The position numbers and the translations under genes are program-made. A stretch of DNA of 5,684 nt, from positions 1 to 5,684 of the forward strand of contig CANHEC010000174.1 of the NCBI GenBank assembly GCA_947459455.1, written 5' to 3'. Under the pieces are notes generated by a model, which did no database searches, was not told the origin of the DNA, and worked only from the letters and a program-made list of their open reading frames with translations. Source of the stretch: Chitinophagaceae bacterium (GTDB lineage: Bacteria > Bacteroidota > Bacteroidia > Chitinophagales > Chitinophagaceae). Shown here in pieces: positions 1 through 4,716 of this stretch (position 1 is the first letter of the stretch; every line of letters starts with the position of its first letter).

Positions 1-863
1 AGATCGTTGCCAATCAGTCCGCCCAGTTGCGGGTACGAGGTCACATTGTAAGTGTCATCAAACAGGTACACCGGCACGTTGCGAAACTTGTAGCTGCCCA
101 GCCGGATGCTTTTGATGAGCGAAATATCCATGAATCGCTTGCCGCCCAGCCCTTCGGCCACGGTAGGGTAGCGCCGCCGCCGGGGCGATAGCAGGGCGCT
201 ATCGGCCGCAAACTCGTTTGACAGCAGCAGGTTGAGGCCGGCACCAGTATCCAGGTAAAAGCGGGTGAGCATGCTGCGGCTATCGGCCAGCTCGGCGTAT
301 TGCATAGGCAGGCCGGCTATGGCGGGGCGCAGCAGGTAGCCGCCCTTGGGATAGCGGTACTCGCCTGGCTGGTAAAAGCTGATCTGGCGCTGGTCGTAAT
401 CGATGGCGACCACATAGCGCCGCAGTACACTAAAGCCCATGATGCCGTCTATTTTTACGCCATACACGCCGGTCAGCAGCTCGTAGTCATTGATGTGAAA
501 GTTGAGGCTGTCGATACTGAGGCCCGGTATGTGCAGGGTTTGGTGGTTTACAAAATCCACCGTTTTGATACCGGCAATGCCCCGAATGGTGCGGTTGCTG
601 GGCTCAGGGCGCAGCCCCAGGCGGGCTACGGTGGTGCTGTCCAGCGAGATGCCGCCACTGCCGGTGTCGAAAATAAACCGCAGTGAGTCGGCCGCGGGCC
701 GGCCCTGCAGGTGCGCCTTGATGACGACGACCCCGCCCACCAATTGCTCAAACGGAAAGCGGGTGATCAGGCGGGCAGGGGGCTGTACAAACATTTCCTG
801 CGCCCGGCCGGTACTACACAGGCAGGCCAGCAGCAGCAGGGCAGGCAGGCATCGGTTCATCAT
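1..863 (-). CDS. Exported retropepsin-like aspartyl protease, C-terminus cut by window edge
   Basis: 287 codons are visible, reading leftward and running off base 1. Two aspartyl-protease active-site motifs are present: FDTGSG with Asp66 and LDTGAG with Asp205. Each is followed by the matching hydrophobic-glycine segment, DGIMGFSVL at about 139-147 and GGLIGND at 281-287. Two DTG lobes in one chain suggest an internally duplicated retropepsin-like fold (gag-asp_proteas/Asp_protease_2 type) and therefore an intramolecular active site. The N-terminus MMNR is followed by a Leu-rich core and GRA|Q, a typical Bacteroidota signal-peptidase I site; LLAC at 11-14 could instead be a lipobox, so whether it is periplasmic or lipid-anchored is open. 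Homologues often carry a C-terminal PDZ domain, but that part lies outside the window. The start is one of two adjacent ATGs (863 or 860). It is divergent from mqnC and shares a 152-bp intergenic region with it. The natural substrate is unknown. Confidence 0.88.
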   Translation of the reverse strand, partial: MMNRCLPALLLLACLCSTGRAQEMFVQPPARLITRFPFEQLVGGVVVIKAHLQGRPAADSLRFIFDTGSGGISLDSTTVARLGLRPEPSNRTIRGIAGIKTVDFVNHQTLHIPGLSIDSLNFHINDYELLTGVYGVKIDGIMGFSVLRRYVVAIDYDQRQISFYQPGEYRYPKGGYLLRPAIAGLPMQYAELADSRSMLTRFYLDTGAGLNLLLSNEFAADSALLSPRRRRYPTVAEGLGGKRFMDISLIKSIRLGSYKFRNVPVYLFDDTYNVTSYPQLGGLIGND

Positions 864-924
864 CTTCAGTCAGCTTGACAGCAAATTAACCCTTAACGAT
901 GCTTTATGGTTGGCCTTTGTACAA

Positions 925-958
925 TTGAAACAATCTGGCAGCCCACCGGTTACCTTTG
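925..958 (+). promoter_or_regulatory. Bacteroidota-type promoter for mqnC
   Basis: TACCTTTG at 951-958 is an exact match to the Bacteroidota -7 consensus TAnnTTTG. TTG at 925-927, 23 nt upstream, is a possible -33 element at the upper limit of the usual spacing. Transcription would begin near 965 and give a leader of about 50 nt before the ATG at 1016. On the opposite strand a one-mismatch -7-like sequence (read from plus CAAATTAA, 882-889) could serve the divergent protease gene, but no matching -33 element was found for it. Confidence 0.55.
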
Positions 959-1015
959 TGCGCCAGCGGCGACCGGCCTCGGTTAGCCCCGTTGGTTTTG
1001 CACCAAAGAAATACC

Positions 1016-2143
1016 ATGGCAGATTTTACCACCTTATACGACAAAGCCCTGCGTGGCGAGTTTTTGAGCATCGAAGAAGGCATGCAGCTGTTTGAGCAGG
1101 CGCCCCTGGCCGAGCTGATGCTGGTGGCCGATACCATGCGGCGCCAGCGGGTACCCCACGGCAAGGTGACCTGGCAAATAGACCGCAACGTGAACACCAC
1201 GAATGTGTGCATTGCCAACTGCAAGTTTTGCAATTTTTACCGCATACCCGGCCATGCCGAGGCCTACATCACCGATATGGAAACGTATCGGAAAAAGATC
1301 CGCGAAACGATTCGCTGGGGTGGCGATCAGCTGCTGCTGCAAGGCGGCCACCACCCCGAGTTGGGCCTGCAGTTTTATGTCGATACGTTCAAAGCCATCA
1401 AGGCCGAGTTTCCCGACATCCGCCTGCATGCCCTGGGCCCCCCGGAAGTAGCCCACATTACCAAGCTGGTAAAAAGTACCCACGCCGAGGTGCTGGCGGC
1501 GCTGAAAGCAGCCGGCATGGATAGCCTGCCCGGTGCCGGTGCCGAAATACTGGTAGACCGCGTACGCCGCCTCATCAGCAAGGGCAAATGCGGCGCACAG
1601 GAGTGGCTGGATGTGATGCACGAAGCCCACAAACTGAACCTGCCCACCAGCGCCACCATGATGTTTGGCCATGTAGAAACCATCCGCGAACGCTTTGAGC
1701 ACCTGGACAAGATCAGGGCGGTGCAAGCCAAAAAGCCGGAAGGCACTTATGGGTTTACGGCCTTCATTCCGTGGACGTTTCAGGATGCCGACACGCTACT
1801 GGCCCGCATACGCGGTGTGCACAACCTCACCACCAGCGATGAGTACATCCGCATGATTGCCATCAGCCGCATTTTCTTGCCCAACATTACCAACATACAA
1901 GCCAGCTGGCTGACGGTAGGTAAGGCCGTGGCACAAATGTGCCTGCACGCCGGCGCCAACGATTTTGGCAGCATCATGCTCGAAGAAAATGTAGTGAGTG
2001 CTGCCGGTGCGCCGCACCGCTTTACGTACAAAAGTATTCAGCAGGCCATTGCCGAAGCCGGCTTTGAGCCCCAGCTGCGCAACCAGGTGTACGAGTGGCG
2101 CCAGCTACCCGAAGTGATCGAGGAGCAGGTGATTGATTACTAA
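1016..2143 (+). CDS. mqnC: Cyclic dehypoxanthine futalosine synthase (radical SAM), menaquinone biosynthesis
   Basis: A 375-residue radical-SAM enzyme of full family length. MqnC cyclises dehypoxanthine futalosine to its cyclic form in the cytoplasmic futalosine pathway to menaquinone, using a [4Fe-4S] cluster and S-adenosylmethionine. The cluster motif is Cys65-x3-Cys69-x2-Cys72 within TNVCIANCKFCNFYR. MqnC-type blocks follow in order: LLLQGGHHPELG (about 104-115), PGAGAEIL (about 178-185), MMFGHVET (about 216-223), GFTAFIPWTFQ (about 247-257), and GANDFGSIMLEENVVSAAG near residues 314-332. The FIPWTFQ and MFGHVET blocks favour MqnC over the paralogue MqnE. The ATG at 1016 is chosen because MADFTTLYDKAL fits the family N-terminus, and the in-frame TTG at 956 lies inside the promoter element. 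No other mqn gene is visible nearby. It ends in its own terminator, so it appears monocistronic. Confidence 0.95.
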   Translation: MADFTTLYDKALRGEFLSIEEGMQLFEQAPLAELMLVADTMRRQRVPHGKVTWQIDRNVNTTNVCIANCKFCNFYRIPGHAEAYITDMETYRKKIRETIRWGGDQLLLQGGHHPELGLQFYVDTFKAIKAEFPDIRLHALGPPEVAHITKLVKSTHAEVLAALKAAGMDSLPGAGAEILVDRVRRLISKGKCGAQEWLDVMHEAHKLNLPTSATMMFGHVETIRERFEHLDKIRAVQAKKPEGTYGFTAFIPWTFQDADTLLARIRGVHNLTTSDEYIRMIAISRIFLPNITNIQASWLTVGKAVAQMCLHAGANDFGSIMLEENVVSAAGAPHRFTYKSIQQAIAEAGFEPQLRNQVYEWRQLPEVIEEQVIDY

Positions 2144-2166
2144 GTCCGGCATTGGCATTCATAAGC

Positions 2167-2198
2167 AGAGCAGCTCACCAGCGGGGCTGCTCTTTTTT
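2167..2198 (+). terminator. Intrinsic terminator of mqnC
   Basis: An 8-bp perfect stem, AGAGCAGC (2167-2174) with GCTGCTCT (2186-2193), encloses an 11-nt loop and is followed by an uninterrupted T run to 2198. It starts 24 nt after the mqnC stop codon and separates mqnC from the repeat island. Confidence 0.9.
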
Positions 2199-2285
2199 AT
2201 TAGCGGCTATTGTCTGCGAACGGTGGTTGGGTAGTGTGCAGTTTCGGCACGAAGCGAAGCTCACGGGTAGTGCAATACTGGTTCC

Positions 2286-2333
2286 TTGCCCTGCAAGGGC
2301 AACCTACAAAAGCGCAGTGCGTAGCACTGCGCT
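2286..2333 (+). repeat. Two-hairpin palindromic module, intact copy left of the transposase
   Basis: The short hairpin has arms TTGCCCT (2286-2292) and AGGGCAA (2296-2302) with loop gca; its inner core is GCCCT/AGGGC (2288-2300). A 10-nt spacer (2301-2310) leads to a long perfect hairpin with left arm AGCGCAGTGC (2311-2320), loop gta, and right arm GCACTGCGCT (2324-2333). The same geometry recurs at 3499-3543 and, inverted, at 2886-2931. A weaker 6-bp hairpin with one G-T pair (GTTTCG/CGAAGC, 2241-2255) lies upstream and may be a decayed relative. It resembles a REP-like or IS200-end hairpin. What it does is inferred, not shown. Confidence 0.8.
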
Positions 2334-2355
2334 ACATGCAAGCGATGCACATACA

Positions 2356-2368
2356 GCCCTGTAAGGGC
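2356..2368. repeat. Short hairpin 3' of the transposase gene
   Basis: GCCCT (2356-2360), loop gta, AGGGC (2364-2368): the same stem as the short hairpin of the two-hairpin modules, but with no long hairpin at the expected distance. It lies 16 nt beyond the stop codon of the transposase, where IS200/IS605 elements carry their right-end recognition hairpin. It could be that end, or a leftover half module. Confidence 0.5.
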
Positions 2369-2384
2369 GAAATATCATATTCAC

Positions 2385-2837
2385 CTATTCCCACACATAT
2401 CGTTCATCATACTCCACCTCGTATTTTTTCAGGAACGCTCTGTATTCTTCCTGATATGTTTTGGCCTGATGGTGGTCTTTTTGGTTTTTGATATATCGCG
2501 TCACAGTGTCCACCTCCGATGGATTGGCCGAAAATACACCGTAGCCATTCTGCCAGTAAAACTGGCTGAATACCTCTCCCCTTGTTTTGATCCACTTCGA
2601 AGAATGTGCTTTCAGCTCTTCGAGCAACTTCATCAGGGTGACTTTTTTCGACAGCAGACAAAGGATGTGCACATGATCGGTGTAGCCGCCCACTTGTACA
2701 GCGTAGCATTCATATTTTTTGCAAATGCCTGCCAGGTAGGCGTGCAGTTCTTGCTCAATAGAGGCGGTGATGAAGGGTTGGCGATGTTTGGTGCTGAATA
2801 CAATGTGGACGTAGTTTTTTACGAGTGATTGGCCCAT
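2385..2837 (-). CDS. tnpA: IS200/IS605-family Y1 (HUH) transposase
   Basis: A complete 150-residue single-domain Y1 transposase (Transposase_17/Y1_Tnp type). Such enzymes cut and rejoin single-stranded DNA at hairpin-marked ends. The HUH metal-binding motif is His55-Val-His57 in DHVHIL. The likely nucleophile is Tyr115 in RYIKNQKDHH, with Gln119 four residues later, the Y-x3-Q spacing usual for IS200-type TnpA. The segment YWQNGYGVFS (94-103) and the ending EVEYDERYVWE are typical of the short Bacteroidota members. All key residues are intact, so it may be active. The start at 2837 (MGQSLVKNYVHIVFSTK) fits the family; an in-frame ATG at 2873 would add 12 residues running through a palindrome (2852-2864) and is less likely. 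No TnpB/IscB partner is visible. Hairpin modules flank it on both sides, as in RAYT-REP loci, but classical RAYTs have Y-x2-NP-like motifs instead. Confidence 0.93.
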   Translation of the reverse strand: MGQSLVKNYVHIVFSTKHRQPFITASIEQELHAYLAGICKKYECYAVQVGGYTDHVHILCLLSKKVTLMKLLEELKAHSSKWIKTRGEVFSQFYWQNGYGVFSANPSEVDTVTRYIKNQKDHHQAKTYQEEYRAFLKKYEVEYDERYVWE

Positions 2838-2851
2838 GGCTGATATGTTGC

Positions 2852-2864
2852 GCCACTGCGTGGC
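2852..2864. repeat. Short hairpin just upstream of the transposase start
   Basis: GCCAC (2852-2856), loop tgc, GTGGC (2860-2864): 5-bp stem and 3-nt loop, the same dimensions as the short hairpins of the modules but a different sequence. It lies 15 nt upstream of the transposase ATG, a position fitting either an IS200 left-end hairpin or a structure affecting expression of the gene. Confidence 0.45.
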
Positions 2865-2885
2865 TGAATACATTGATTGCGTCGC

Positions 2886-2931
2886 AGCATTGGGCTATGC
2901 CCAATGCTGGCGTATCACGTCCTTTCAGGAC
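2886..2931 (-). repeat. Two-hairpin palindromic module, intact inverted copy right of the transposase
   Basis: The long hairpin has arms AGCATTGGGC (2886-2895) and GCCCAATGCT (2899-2908) with loop tat; C2885 and G2909 extend pairing to 11 bp. A 10-nt spacer (2909-2918) leads to the short hairpin GTCCT (2919-2923), loop ttc, AGGAC (2927-2931). Read on the minus strand the order is short hairpin, 10-nt spacer, long hairpin, exactly as in the plus-strand copies, with loop gaa as at 3504-3506. The arm sequences differ from the other copies although pairing is perfect. Confidence 0.78.
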
Positions 2932-2948
2932 TTTTTGTGCTTTTTGTC
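2909..2948 (+). repeat. 40-bp direct repeat, first copy
   Basis: This block (spacer, short hairpin and a T-rich tail) recurs at 3121-3160 with 38 of 40 positions identical by hand alignment. The offset is 212 bp. The two differences are C2911/T3123 in the spacer and T2944/A3156 in the tail. Confidence 0.85.
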
Positions 2949-3005
2949 GGTTTCACTGTTGACTTCACTGTTGAGTAGTCGATGCTGTCCTTGTTGTTGC
3001 GTTAA

Positions 3006-3070
3006 GATAAAGTGTCAATGCTTAATAATCAAAGCACAGCTTTTTGAGATGAAATTTTCAAAGGCAAACC
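3006..3070 (+). repeat. Core of the ~210-bp direct repeat, copy 1 (diverged)
   Basis: The most diverged copy. It keeps the landmarks GATA, GTCAAT, TAATNATCAA, GCACAGC and AATTTTCAAA in the same order and spacing as the copies at 3218 and 3425. The offset to copy 2 is 212 bp, the same as that of the 40-bp repeat, so the two belong to one larger duplicated unit. Confidence 0.65.
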
Positions 3071-3098
3071 AGGATCAAGTTCCTACGGTAGCAATGTT

Positions 3099-3143
3099 CA
3101 CCATCGCCACACCCGATGCTGGTGTATCACGTCCTTTCAGGAC
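3099..3143 (-). repeat. Two-hairpin module, long hairpin decayed
   Basis: The short hairpin GTCCT/AGGAC (3131-3143) and the 10-nt spacer (3121-3130) are intact. The long hairpin is broken: CGATGCTGGTG (3114-3124) pairs only imperfectly with CACCATCG (3099-3106). It is in minus orientation, like the copy at 2886-2931. Confidence 0.5.
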
Positions 3144-3160
3144 TTTTTGTGCTTTATGTC
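3121..3160 (+). repeat. 40-bp direct repeat, second copy
   Basis: 38 of 40 positions match 2909-2948. This block is much better conserved than the adjoining long hairpin, which is intact in the first copy and decayed here. Confidence 0.85.
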
Positions 3161-3217
3161 TGTCTCAATTTTGGCTTAGCCGGCGAGTAACCTGTAGCAC
3201 GCTAGTCGAAGGATTAA

Positions 3218-3323
3218 GATAGAAAGTCAATTCCTAATTATCAAGGCACAGCGTTGCAAGGTGGAATTTTCAAACCCAAATAATCCGCCCTGCCCTGAAC
3301 GGGCAATCTATTCCAGCGCAGTG
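3218..3323 (+). repeat. Core of the ~210-bp direct repeat, copy 2
   Basis: 106 bp aligned without gaps to 3425-3530, about 95 identical positions by hand count. It ends inside a two-hairpin module: short hairpin GCCCT/CGGGC (3292-3304, one pair broken) and 10-nt spacer (3305-3314). The long hairpin has a left arm only (AGCGCAGTG from 3315); the right arm is replaced by unrelated sequence. Confidence 0.8.
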
Positions 3324-3424
3324 GCGGCACATCAGTTCGTTTCGGGCCTAATGGCGTTGCACTCCCTTTCGCCATCTTGCTACACCTGCAGAAAAGACTG
3401 TCGTTTGATTTGTTGTATCATTTC

Positions 3425-3530
3425 GATAGAAAATCAATTCCTAATTATCAAGGCACAGCGTTGTAAGGTGGAATTTTCAAACGCAAACAATCCTCATTGC
3501 CCTGAAAGGGCTATATACTCCAGCGCAGTG
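3425..3530 (+). repeat. Core of the ~210-bp direct repeat, copy 3
   Basis: Gap-free partner of 3218-3323 at an offset of 207 bp. Most differences fall in the last 40 bases, around and inside the hairpins. The shared part upstream of the hairpins (CCTAATTATCAAGGCACAGC and following) is nearly invariant between copies 2 and 3. Confidence 0.8.
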
Positions 3531-3543
3531 CGTAGCGCTGCGC
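3499..3543 (+). repeat. Two-hairpin palindromic module, intact copy
   Basis: Short hairpin GCCCT (3499-3503), loop gaa, AGGGC (3507-3511); 10-nt spacer (3512-3521) plus A3522; long hairpin GCGCAGTGC (3523-3531), loop gta, GCGCTGCGC (3535-3543), with one G-T pair (T3529 and G3537). The left arm and loop are identical to those of the copy at 2311-2323 on the other side of the transposase, about 1.2 kb away. Confidence 0.8.
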
Positions 3544-3567
3544 CTAAAAACAATCAATAATCGGGCA

Positions 3568-3613
3568 GCCCCGACGGGGCGAGATAGCTAATTCGTCGAA
3601 AACGACAAATTAG
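3568..3613 (+). repeat. Divergent two-hairpin module next to the MORN gene
   Basis: Short hairpin GCCCC (3568-3572), loop gac, GGGGC (3576-3580). After 7 nt comes a long hairpin, CTAATTCGTCG (3588-3598) with CGACAAATTAG (3603-3613), loop aaaa, one mismatch. If the outer three pairs are left out, the spacer is again 10 nt. The dimensions match the other modules, but the sequence shares only the GCCC/GGGC core. It ends about 60 bp before the ATG of the next gene. Confidence 0.55.
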
Positions 3614-3634
3614 AAAATGCAGTGATGGTATTTT

Positions 3635-3644
3635 GATTCGAATC
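3635..3644. promoter_or_regulatory. Palindrome in the MORN-gene promoter region
   Basis: GATTCGAATC is a perfect 10-bp palindrome 30 bp upstream of the ATG at 3675, followed by an overlapping TCGAAT. TATTTTG occurs at 3629-3635 and again at 3649-3655; the second is one base short of the Bacteroidota -7 consensus. It may be an operator or chance; no regulator is visible nearby. Confidence 0.25.
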
Positions 3645-3674
3645 GAATTATTTTGTTCTGCATCTTTACCCGGT

Positions 3675-4637
3675 ATGAAAAAGTCTCTGCTTATTGTTTG
3701 CTGCTGGTGCGGTATCGCAGCTTCGGCGCAGCAAAAGATCCTTCGATATTTCAATGCCCAGTGGAAGCCGTGCGATGAACTGGCGGCCCGCTTTGTATCG
3801 GTGCGGCAGCAAACCGACAGTGGCTGGGTGTGGCAAGACTTTTATTTGGGGAATAAGCAGCTGCAAATGCGGGGGCTGTTTGCCGATAGTGCCGGTGAAG
3901 TTGAAAATGGCTTTTTCTACTGGTTTCACCCCAACGGAGAACTCGATAGGGCAGCAAGATACATCAACGGAAAAGCGCATGGTGCCAGCCTTGGCTATTA
4001 CGGCAATGGCATGATGGAAGATTCGGCCAACTATGACCATGGTAAACTGGTGGGCGTAGCGCTGAGCTGGTACCGCGATGGCATGATAAAGGATAGTACC
4101 CATTCGCTGAATGACAGTCTATCATCATTCGTAAGTTGGTTCAGCAATGGCGCACCCTCAGCAGCCGGCTATTTTTTGCATGGCAAGAAGGAAGGCAAGT
4201 GGAAATACTTTCACAGCAATGGCAGCCTGGCCATGACGGCCCTGTACAAGCAGGGGGCGCAGCTGGACTCGGCTTTTTATGATGAGCAGGGCAATCCTGA
4301 TAGCAAAGGTCGTTCGGTAGCAATACCTGCGGAGTATACTGGCGGCCCACGTGCCTGGCAAGCCTACATGGAAAGCAAGCTGTATTGGCCCGATGGCCTC
4401 GAGTTTGCAAACGGTAACATGGCCGAGACCATCATCGAGTTTGAACTGGATGAAGATGGGGTGATCAGGCATGCGGAGGTGGCGGTACCGTTTCATCCGG
4501 CTTTCGATAAAATAGCGTTGAAGGTGGTGCAGCAGGCCAAAGGCTGGCAGCCGGCAAAGCAGTTCAATCGCCGGGTGATGTACCGGTTCAGGCAACGGGT
4601 GACCTTTAGCATGCCCGACGACGAAGAGGAGGAATAG
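3675..4637 (+). CDS. Exported MORN-repeat protein with TonB-like C-terminal domain
   Basis: A 320-residue secreted protein. MKKSLLIVCCWCGIAASA|QQ is a signal peptide with a clear cleavage site after residue 18. Residues about 62-205 hold MORN_2/YwqK-type repeats, seen as recurring aromatic-x-NG-x turns: FHPNGE (84-89), YYGNGM (108-113), YRDGM (133-137), FSNGA (156-160), FHSNGS (179-184), then the diverged YDEQGN (202-207). Residues about 250-315 resemble a TonB C-terminal domain: FELDEDGVIRHAEV, HPAFDKIALKVVQQAKGWQPAK, and a closing basic-aromatic strand. It ends in an acidic tail, DDEEEE. MORN-type repeats are thought to form extended beta structures and TonB_C domains bind envelope partners, so a periplasmic or surface role is inferred; no specific function is known. 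ATG 3675 is chosen because it gives the signal peptide directly; the in-frame TTG at 3633 would add residues before it. pyrH follows after 79 bp. Confidence 0.85.
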   Translation: MKKSLLIVCCWCGIAASAQQKILRYFNAQWKPCDELAARFVSVRQQTDSGWVWQDFYLGNKQLQMRGLFADSAGEVENGFFYWFHPNGELDRAARYINGKAHGASLGYYGNGMMEDSANYDHGKLVGVALSWYRDGMIKDSTHSLNDSLSSFVSWFSNGAPSAAGYFLHGKKEGKWKYFHSNGSLAMTALYKQGAQLDSAFYDEQGNPDSKGRSVAIPAEYTGGPRAWQAYMESKLYWPDGLEFANGNMAETIIEFELDEDGVIRHAEVAVPFHPAFDKIALKVVQQAKGWQPAKQFNRRVMYRFRQRVTFSMPDDEEEE

Positions 4638-4716
4638 CCGCCTTTGTCATCCGCATTTTTTTCAGGTTATTTGCCGCGGTTGTATCATTCCGATACCAGC
4701 CAAAAAATAACCATAC

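Larger units (their letters stand above)
2286..2931 (-). mobile_element. Candidate IS200-like unit bounded by inverted two-hairpin modules (ends uncertain)
   Basis: The transposase gene lies between an intact module in plus orientation (2286-2333) and an intact module in minus orientation (2886-2931). IS200/IS605 elements lack terminal inverted repeats and duplicate no target, so the ends cannot be fixed from one copy. The inner hairpins at 2356-2368 and 2852-2864 give a tighter alternative. The limits given here are only the outer modules and should be treated as provisional. Confidence 0.35.
2838..3674. other. 837-bp non-coding repeat island
   Basis: No credible gene was found between the transposase start and the MORN gene start. 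The stretch is made of palindromic modules, a degenerate direct repeat with a period of about 207-212 bp (cores at 3006, 3218 and 3425) and a 40-bp near-identical repeat (2909-2948, 3121-3160). It is visibly more AT-rich than the flanking housekeeping genes. A further inverted repeat, ATGGCG (3351-3356) with CGCCAT (3370-3375), also lies here. Open frames through it encode only translated repeat. Confidence 0.75.

Noticed and set aside
300..686. Plus-strand open frame of 128 codons
   Set aside because: It is antisense to the aspartyl protease, whose DTG motifs and signal peptide are convincing on the minus strand.
956..1015. Upstream TTG start for mqnC adding 20 residues
   Set aside because: It would start inside the promoter -7 element, and the extra residues do not resemble the family N-terminus; ATG 1016 fits.
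1034..1726. Long minus-strand open frame
   Set aside because: It is antisense to mqnC, a shadow of codon bias in a moderately GC-rich gene.
2152..2491. Overlapping plus-strand open frames after mqnC
   Set aside because: They run through the mqnC terminator, the hairpin module and into the antisense of the transposase; compositionally non-coding.
2919..2936. Intrinsic terminator on the plus strand
   Set aside because: GTCCT/AGGAC followed by five T looks like one, but there is no plus-strand gene upstream to end, and the same stem without a T run occurs in the other modules. It is better explained as the repeat.
2836..3222. Plus-strand open frame of 128 codons
   Set aside because: It crosses the hairpin modules and the repeat core. 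Its peptide shows LIIKAQ-type segments that recur in the next open frame only because the DNA repeats. It has no family resemblance.
3261..3560. Plus-strand open frame of 99 codons
   Set aside because: It is made of translated copies 2 and 3 of the ~210-bp repeat and ends in a hairpin; no independent coding signal.
2838..3560. CRISPR array
   Set aside because: The repeats are about 100 bp with a ~210-bp period, palindromic and degenerate, with no spacers of uniform size and no cas genes.
3666..4103. Minus-strand open frame opposite the MORN gene
   Set aside because: It is antisense to a gene with a signal peptide and clear repeats; no recognisable domain of its own.
4625..4634. GAGGAGGAA as a Shine-Dalgarno for pyrH
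   Set aside because: It encodes the acidic tail of the MORN protein and lies more than 80 bp from the pyrH start, too far for ribosome binding.
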